The notes beneath the pieces were generated by a model. That model had not been told where the DNA came from and did no database searches. It worked only from the letters and a program-made list of their open reading frames with translations. From Coturnix japonica (Eukaryota > Chordata > Aves > Galliformes > Phasianidae): 64,000 nucleotides of DNA. Where the stretch lies: positions 66,340-130,339 of the forward strand of contig NW_015439874.1 in assembly GCF_001577835.2 (NCBI RefSeq). The letters are read 5' to 3'. Below, one piece after another: positions 57,783-64,000 of this stretch (within the stretch, counting starts at the first letter, position 1; each line of letters starts with the position of its first letter). A program made the position numbers and the translations under genes.

Positions 57783-58009
57783 GATCAAAAGTTCAGCCCA
57801 GTGCCAGACCTGACTGCGTTGTTTGCCCAATGCTGTGCTGGGTGCGGGCGATAACGAGCCTGATTAATGACCTCACCTCCCTGCTGCTAACGAGTTGGGC
57901 TGTCCGGGAATGCAGTGTGTGCTGCCAGGGGAGCAGAGGACGGAGCTGTTGGGACTGTAGGAGGCTGAGCTGCTTTAAGGGGGGGTTTAAAGTGCTGGGT
58001 GGGGTGGGA

Positions 58010-59190
58010 TAGGAGGGTCCTGACGGGTCAACATGGGAGGGGTTGGGTTCAAAGGGTCCTTACAGGTCAACTGGGGAATGGTTGTGTTGGAAGGGTCCTT
58101 ACAGGTCAACTGGGGAATGATTGTGTTGGAAGGGTCCTTACAGGTCAACTGGGGAATGATTGGGATGGGGTGGAAGGGTCCTTACAGGTCCACTGGGGAA
58201 TGATTGTGTTGGAAGGGTCCTTACAGGTCCACTGGGGAATGATTGGGATGGGGTGGAAGGGTCCTTACAGGTCCACTGGGGAATGATTGTGTTGGAAGGG
58301 TCCTTACAGGTCCACTGGGGAACAGTTGGGGTGGGGTGGAAGGGTCCTTACAGGTCAACTGGGGAATGATTGTGTTGGAAGGGTCCTTACAGGTCAACTG
58401 GGGAATGGTTAGGGTGGGGTGGAAGGGTCCTTACAGGTCAACCAGGGAATGATTGTGTTGGAAGGGTCCTTACAGGTCCACTGGGGAATGATTGGGGTGG
58501 GGTGGAAGGGTCCTTGCAGGTCAGTTGAGGAATGGTTGGGTTGGAAGGGTCCTTACAGGTCAACTGGGGAACAGTTGGGGTGGGGTGGAAGGGTCCTTAC
58601 AGGTCAACCAGGGAATGATTGTGTTGGAAGGGTCCTTACAGGTCAACTGGGGAATGATTGTGTTGGAAGGGTCCTTACAGGTCAACTGGGGAATGATTGT
58701 GTTGGAAGGGTCCTTACAGTTCTACCGGGGAATGATTGTGTTGGAAGGGTCCTTACAGGTCAACTGGGGAATGGTTGTGTTGGAAGGGTCCTTACAGGTC
58801 AACTGGGGAATGGTTGTGTTGGAAGGGTCCTTACAGGTCAACTGGGGAATTACTGTGTTGGAAGGGTCCTTATAGGTCAACTGGGGAATGGTTGGGATGG
58901 GGTGGAAGGGTCCTTGCAGGTCAGTTGAGGAATGATTGTGTTGGAAGGGTCCTTACAGGTCAACTGGGGAACGGTTGGGGTGGGGTGGAAGGGTCCTTGC
59001 AGGTCAGTTGAGGAATGGTTGAGTTGAAGGGGTCCTTGCAGGTCAAACAGGGAGTGGATGAGGTGGGGTGGAAGGATCCTGACAGATCAGTTGAGGAATG
59101 GTTGGGTTGGAAGGGTCCTTCCAGGTCAACTAAGGAACCAGGGAATGGTTGGGGTGGAGGAATCCTTCCAGGTTAACCAGGGAGATCGTG
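58010..59190 (-). repeat. Large minisatellite, unit about 40 bases, CR1-tail related
   Basis: About 28 units: TTGGAAGGGTCCTTACAGGTC, AACTGGGGAATGATTGTG. Two unit types (GATTGTGTTGG and GATTGGGATGGGGTGG) alternate in blocks. The TTGGAAGGGTCCTTA core matches the reverse of the CR1 tail, as at 1-870. Confidence 0.9.
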
Positions 59191-59409
59191 GGTTGACCAA
59201 TGGAGGTGTGGGGTGTTGGAAGTGACTTTGTGGTTCTGTGAGGTTCCGTGGATCCATAATTCTCTGTGGTTCTATGAGGTTCTGTGTTTCCATGACCGTG
59301 AGATGCAGCTCCACATATTGAGCTGTAGGGACACTCTGTGCTGCTGATGGATTCCTCCTTATGGGGCTCCCTATGGGGGTCTTTGTGGAGTACGTTGCTC
59401 TATCCCTCC

Positions 59410-59760
59410 CTTTCAGGACCTGCCCAACTCATCCCATGGTTCCATGACCTTTAAGAACCCTTCCAACCCAAGCCATTCCATGTTTCTGTGACCTTTCAGG
59501 ACCCTTCTAACCCATTCCATAGTTCTGTGGTCTTTCAGGACCCCTCCAACCCAACCATTCAATGTTTTTATGATCATAAAGGACCGTTCCAACCCAATCT
59601 ATATTCCTATGATCTTTAGGGACCCTCCCAACCCATTCTATGGTTCTATGATGTTTTTTAAGGTCCCTTCCAACCTACTCTAAAGTTCTTTGACCTTTAA
59701 GGACCTTCCCAAACCATTCCATGATTCTACAGCCTTCCAGGACCCCTCCAACCCAATCTA
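59410..59760 (+). repeat. CR1-tail repeats just upstream of the LPAR2 coding exon
   Basis: Seven degenerate units of CTTTAAGGACCCTTCCAACCC, CCATTCCATG, TTCTATGA in the plus sense, ending about 120 bases before the LPAR2 acceptor. Confidence 0.8.
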
Positions 59761-59888
59761 TTGACATTCCCATGACCTCCCACAACCCAACCCCATTCAA
59801 TCCCTCTTCCCACCCCCCAACTAATCCATCCCCATGCCAGCCCCCCATCTCACCACCTTCTCCCCCCCCCCTTTCCAGGCCGGTGGCC

Positions 59889-61782
59889 ATGAAGCACTGT
59901 TTCTACAATGAGTCGGTGGGTTTCTTCTATAACAACAGCCGGAAGGAGCTCACCACCTACTGGAGGACCAAAGACGTCCTGGTGGTGGCCCTGGGTCTCA
60001 CCGTCAGCCTTATCGTCCTCCTCACCAACCTCTTGGTCATCGCCGCCATCATTATCAACCGCCGCTTCCATTACCCCATTTATTACCTCCTGGGTAACCT
60101 GGCAGCTGCCGACCTCTTTGCTGGCATTGCTTACATGTTCCTCATGTTCCACACGGGGCCGAGGACGGCCGAGCTCTCCTTGAAGACCTGGTTCATCCGG
60201 CAGAGCCTCTTGGACACCAGTTTGACCGCTTCGGTGGTCAACCTCTTGGCCATCGCGGTGGAGAGGCACCAGACGGTGCTGACCATGCAGCTGCACAGCA
60301 AGATGTCCAACCAACGCGTCATGATCTTGATCTTCTGCATCTGGGCCACGGCTCTGCTGCTGGGCTTGATCCCATCCTACGGTTGGCATTGCCTGTGTGC
60401 TTTGGAGGAGTGTTCCAGCATGGCTCCGCTCTACAGCCGCAGCTACTTGACCTTCTGGGCCATCTCCAACCTCCTGGTCTTCCTCCTCATGGCGGTGGTC
60501 TACGCTCACATCTTCATCTACGTCAAGAGGAAGATGGGGCGGATGTCGGCGCACACCTCTTTCCATCCACGCTATAGGGAGACCGTGGTCGGCCTTGTCA
60601 AGACCGTCACCATCATCCTCGGTGAGTTGGGGGTCAGTGATGTTCCCTATGGGGTTGTGGGGCTGTTCTGGCACTTCCTCCTTTCCCTTAGAGGCTGTGG
60701 GGGTCACTACAGTGTTCTCTTGGGGGTTGGGGGGGTCACTGCAGCCTTCCCTTGGAGGTTGTGGGGTCACCACAGCGCTCCCTCTGTGCCCCAGGGCTTG
60801 GGGGGCACTACAGAGTTCCTTTTGGGGGTTGGGGGGCACTACAGCCTTCTCTCCTTCCCTCCAGGAGTTATGGGGCCACTACAGAGCTCCCTCCATCCTC
60901 CCAGGGTTTTTGGGGTAACTATAGTGTTTCCCTTTGGGGTTGTAGGGTCACTACATCACCCCCCCCAATACCACAGGGGTTATGGGGTCACAAGAGCATT
61001 TCCTTAGGGGTTGGGGGGTCACTACATCCCTCCATCCCCTATGGGTTGTGTGGAGGAGATCTGCTGAGGGGCGAACCCACAGATCTATGGGGTGGGAGGG
61101 GATCTAAGGAAGACGTTTTCCCCCATTTCCTGCTTTTCCCCCACCTTAAAACACCCCAATTCCACCCCATATCCCTACAGAGAGTGGGGCAGGAAGCCAT
61201 ATCTTCCCCATTTCACTTTACCCCCACAATAAAACACAGCAATCCCATTGAACAACCCTATTGGGAGTAGCTGGGTTTCCCCATTTCACCCCTTCCCCCC
61301 ACCCTAAGACACCATAATCCCACAATCTCCCCTATGGGGAATGCATGGATGAATCCTGACGCTGTCCTTTCCCCATTCATCTCTTATCCCCAATCCAACC
61401 AACCCAACACCCCCATTTTAAGCCCTAGGAATGGGGTAGGAACCCCCCTTTCCTCTAACAGAGGGTCCATCTCTTTGCAGGTGCCTTCCTGATCTGTTGG
61501 ACCCCCGGGCAGGTTGTGCTGCTATTGGATGGGTTGGGTTGTAAGAGCTGCAACGTTTTGGCCGTGGAGAAATACGTCCTTCTATTGGCCGAGATCAACT
61601 CATTAATCAACGCCATCGTTTATTCCTATCGGGACAACGAGATGAGGAACACTTTCCGAAGGATCTTATGCTCCATTTGTTATAGGAACCCCAAATATAC
61701 CCCGACGGCTGTGAAACCCAATGGGGCCGACCGTGGGGGGTTGTCACTGAATGGGCATTTCACAGTGGATTCCTCCATTTGA
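59889..61782 (+). CDS. LPAR2: Lysophosphatidic acid receptor 2, 2 coding exons, 344 aa
   Basis: Seven-transmembrane G-protein coupled receptor for lysophosphatidic acid at the plasma membrane. Coding exons 59889-60621 and 61481-61782 give 344 aa (human 348-351). Start follows an acceptor (CTTTCCAG at 59871-59878) and gives MKHCFYNESVGFFYNNS; human has MVIMGQCYYNETIGFFYNNS. Visible: two N-glycosylation sites in that N-terminus, TM1 VVALGLTVSLIVLLTN, TM2 YYLLGNLAAADLFAG, LPA-receptor FHTGPRTAELSL, the ERH variant of DRY after TM3 (AIAVERH), SWHCLCAL-like GWHCLCALEECS, HPRYRETVV, exon 2 CWTPGQVVLLLDGLGC and TM7 NSLINAIVYSYRD. The tail ends DSSI, a class I PDZ ligand like human DSTL. The intron sits inside TM6, as in other LPA receptors. 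Very secure; EDG-family paralogues fit less well. Confidence 0.96.
60622..61480. other. LPAR2 intron
   Basis: Plus donor GTGAGT at 60622, acceptor CTCTTTGCAG at 61480. Degenerate repeats of GGGGTCACTACAG and TTGGGGG at 60690-61040 keep the exon 1 frame open into the intron by chance to 61007. Confidence 0.85.
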
Positions 61783-61925
61783 GCTCATTTTCTGACCATG
61801 GGAACAGAGGGGAGTCCCTCCTGTGGGAGACATTGCACTGTGGGGTGAGGATCCCCCATAAACCCCCCCCTTCAAAGGATGCTTTTATAAGGGACCACAG
61901 CGCGGTTTGTTAATTAGTGTGCTTA

Positions 61926-61931
61926 ATTAAA
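61926..61931 (+). terminator. LPAR2: Poly(A) signal ATTAAA for LPAR2
   Basis: ATTAAA 144 bases after the stop, followed within 25 bases by a GT-rich patch (GCTGTGTTG). It would give a very short 3' UTR. Confidence 0.5.
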
Positions 61932-61984
61932 GGCTGTTTCTAAAGCTGTGTTGATTTCTATGGGTGAGCTGCACCTGTCTGTGT

Positions 61985-62468
61985 TATATTTGGGGGGAGA
62001 GAGGGGCTACATTCACAACTCCTGTGCCCATTCATAAGTGTGGAGTGAGTACTCCGCAATGAAGCCATCTGCCATTCACAACTCCAGTGCCCATTCATAA
62101 ATACAGAGTGAGAACTCCTCAATGATGCCATGTGCCACTGGCTATTCCAGTGCCCATTCATAAATGAGTAGTGAGCTCTACTCAGTGATGCCACACACCA
62201 TTCACAACTCCAGTCCCCATTCATAAACATGGAGTACATGGAATGAGTACTCCTCAATGATGCCACGCACTATTCACAACTCCAGTGCCCATTCATAAAT
62301 ATGGAGTGAGTACTCCTCAATGATGCCATGTGCCATTGGCTATGTCAATGCCCATTCATAAATACGGAGTGAGAACTCCTCAATGATGCCATCTGCCATT
62401 CACAACTCCAGTGCCCATTCATAAATATGGAGTGAGTACTCCTCAATGATGCCATGTGCCATTGGCTA
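61985..62468. repeat. Minisatellite, unit about 62 bases
   Basis: About eight units: CATTCACAACTCCAGTGCCC, ATTCATAAATATGGAGTGAG, TACTCCTCAATGATGCCATG. Two link types (CATTCACAACTCC and CATTGGCTATG) alternate. Confidence 0.9.
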
Positions 62469-62632
62469 TGGGAGGATGGAGGGATGGATGGAGGGAGGAT
62501 GAAGGGATGATGGAGGGATGGAGGGATGATGGAGGGATGGATGGAGGGATGATGGAAGGAGGATGGAGGGATGGATGGAGGGATGATGGAGGGATGATGG
62601 AGGAATGGGTGGAGGGATGAAGGGATGGATGT
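62469..62632. repeat. (GGATGGAGGGAT)n repeat
   Basis: Purine-rich units GGAGGGATGATGGAGGGATG with small shifts. The 62-base array runs straight into it. Confidence 0.9.
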
Positions 62633-62784
62633 CCATTGGGTCCCACATTCAGACCCTTCACCCCCATTTCTATGATCTCGTGGTTCTAAGGATGATCTTT
62701 AAGGACTCTTCCACCCCAACCCCTCCCTGGTTGACCTGTAAGGACCCTTCTACCCCTGGATCCCTTCTCAGGCCTCTGATCTCT

Positions 62785-63140
62785 CATTAATCCCATGGCC
62801 CCTTATCAATACCTTGATCCCTTATCAACCCTCTGATCCCTTATCAATCCTCTGACCCCTTATCAATGCATTGATCCCTTATCAGTTCTCTGACCCCTTA
62901 TCAGTTCCTTGATCCCTTATCAACCCTCTGATCCCTTATCAGTTCCTTGATCCCCTATCAGTCCTCTGATCCCTTATCAATCTTTTGCCCCCTTATCAAT
63001 CTGTTCACCCCTTTATCAATCCCTTGATCCTTTATCAAACCCCTTGATCTCTTATCAATCCCTCCCCACCCCTTATCAATCCTTTGGCCCCCTTATCAGT
63101 CCTCTGGCCCCTTATGAACCTCTCGCCTCCCCCAGATCAA
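62785..63140. repeat. Tandem repeat (CCCTTATCAATCCTCTGAT)n, about 16 units
   Basis: Units of about 20-22 bases with a CCTTATCA core. GATAAG, the reverse complement of CTTATC, is a GATA-factor site, so the array presents many such cores, though a role is unproven. Confidence 0.88.
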
Positions 63141-63294
63141 TCCATTGATCTCCTATCAACCCCTTATCATTCATTCACATGGGGTCCGTTCCATCCCGAC
63201 CCTTTAAATCTCCAAACCGCGTTGGCGATGCAAAAGTTCCCTCCCTCCGTACCTCGCAGAACCCCTTAAAGTCCCCCACCATCAGACCCCCCCA

Positions 63295-63590
63295 AATATG
63301 ACGTCATGCGGTGGGCGTGGCTAATAGATGTGGGCGTGGCATACACCGTGACGTCATTCGATGGGCGTGACCAACAAGTATGGGCGTGGCCTGCATCATG
63401 ACGTAATTCAATGGGCGTGGCCAAACCAGATGTGGGCGTGGCCTGCGATAATGGGCGTGTGCATGAAGTGGGCGTGGCCAGCAAGATGTGGGCGTGGCTT
63501 ATTATAATGGGAGTGGTCATAAGTGGGCGTGGCCTGAAGAGCCGGTGGGCGTGGCCTCGTCCCGTTGTGGGCGTGGCTTCGCGGCCCCGT
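63295..63590 (+). promoter_or_regulatory. PBX4: PBX4 promoter: about 12 GGGCGTGGC boxes and CRE sites
   Basis: GTGGGCGTGGC-type boxes at about 63311, 63331, 63362, 63381, 63410, 63431, 63450, 63467, 63487, 63522, 63543 and 63565, spaced 15-35 bases. CRE palindromes TGACGTCA lie at 63299-63306 and 63348-63355, with TGACGTAA at about 63398. KLF/SP and EGR factors read this box. The array stops about 30 bases before the PBX4 start codon. Confidence 0.75.
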
Positions 63591-63608
63591 TGTCTCCGCT
63601 CCCCCATC

Positions 63609-63841
63609 ATGGAGGACCCGTCTCGTTTAATGGCACCGCACGGAACCGGGGTGACCCTCCAAGGGGGGGGGGGTCTCCCACCGGTGGTGGCTCCCAACCC
63701 CCCCCCTACGGCGACACCGAGTGATCCCAGCTCCGTGGTCACCCCGGGCCCACCACCACCAGCTCCCGCTCACGATACGGGTGACGTTCTGCAGCAGATT
63801 ATGGCCATCACCGATCAGAGCTTGGATGAGGCCCAGGCGAG
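63609..63841 (+). CDS. PBX4: Pre-B-cell leukemia homeobox 4, first exon only (runs out of window)
   Basis: PBX proteins are TALE homeodomain cofactors of HOX factors in the nucleus. Only the first coding exon is present: MEDPSRLMAPHGTG, a proline/glycine-rich stretch, then the PBC-A start GDVLQQIMAITDQSLDEAQAR, shown here as GDVLQQIMAITDQS and LDEAQAR, identical to human PBX4 and also shared with PBX1-3. The donor is GCGAG|GTAATG at 63842. The choice of PBX4 over its paralogues rests on position: human LPAR2 and PBX4 are neighbours in the same order and orientation. The homeodomain exons lie beyond 64000. Confidence 0.88.
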
Positions 63842-64000
63842 GTAATGGGGGGACGGTTCTGACCCATAGAAACACATATACGACTCCATGACCCCATATC
63901 GCCCGGGGGGGGGGGGGGGTCTATGGGGATGGACCCCCATATCCCCCCCATCCCCTCCCCCATCACTCTGGGCCGTGCTACAGCGATGGGACCCCGCCGT

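Noticed and set aside
57167-58012. 281-codon tyrosine/proline-rich frame (SIYVPLSQYI)
   Set aside because: Minisatellite with at least three open frames on one strand and two on the other.
58010-59190. Regular unit spacing, at first suggestive of a CRISPR-like array
   Set aside because: Units are contiguous with no unique spacers, and the setting is a vertebrate genome; it is a minisatellite.
59850-60839. 329-codon frame antisense to LPAR2 exon 1
   Set aside because: Shadow of a GC-rich coding exon; its acidic, histidine-rich composition is what the reverse strand of a receptor gene gives.

Overview
The window is vertebrate, almost certainly bird, nuclear DNA, most likely a galliform microchromosome such as chicken chromosome 28. 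The support is the set of spliced vertebrate genes (the human orthologues all lie in 19p13.11), compact introns, GC-rich promoters, very dense minisatellites, and many CR1 LINE 3' ends. The species call is inference; the gene identities come from translating exons and checking splice sites and reading phase by eye.

Layout. 1-4640 is a block of minisatellites. 4640-6290 is a CpG-rich promoter region with likely minus-strand first exons, an array of CACGCCC boxes, and a cluster of four TCTCGCGAGA elements. 6660-11460 is a CR1-derived satellite that decays into noisy sequence and contains an inverted, damaged copy of the 3' end of PGLS next to an assembly gap. Then come PGLS (minus, 13407-16216), SLC27A1/FATP1 (minus, 17056-25737), NXNL1/RdCVF (plus, 26597-28218), GMIP (plus, about 30930-48525), LPAR2 (plus, 59889-61782) and the first exon of PBX4 (plus, from 63609). 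SLC27A1 and NXNL1 are head to head across about 0.7 kb.

The coding models hold together internally. PGLS has 4 exons and 250 aa. SLC27A1 has 12 coding exons and 646 aa, the human length. NXNL1 has 2 exons and 207 aa. LPAR2 has 2 coding exons and 344 aa. From its second recognised exon GMIP reads through 21 exons in one frame for 1029 aa. The genes do not form a pathway: they cover pentose phosphate metabolism, fatty acid uptake, photoreceptor survival, Rho signalling, lysophosphatidic acid reception and TALE homeodomain transcription. What links them is conserved bird/human synteny.

Roughly a third of the window is tandem repeat, much of it grown from CR1 3' tails. Three N gaps (10968-11131, 14837-15810, 56832-56866) and two noisy stretches (about 8950-9640 and 51860-52560) look like assembly problems rather than biology.
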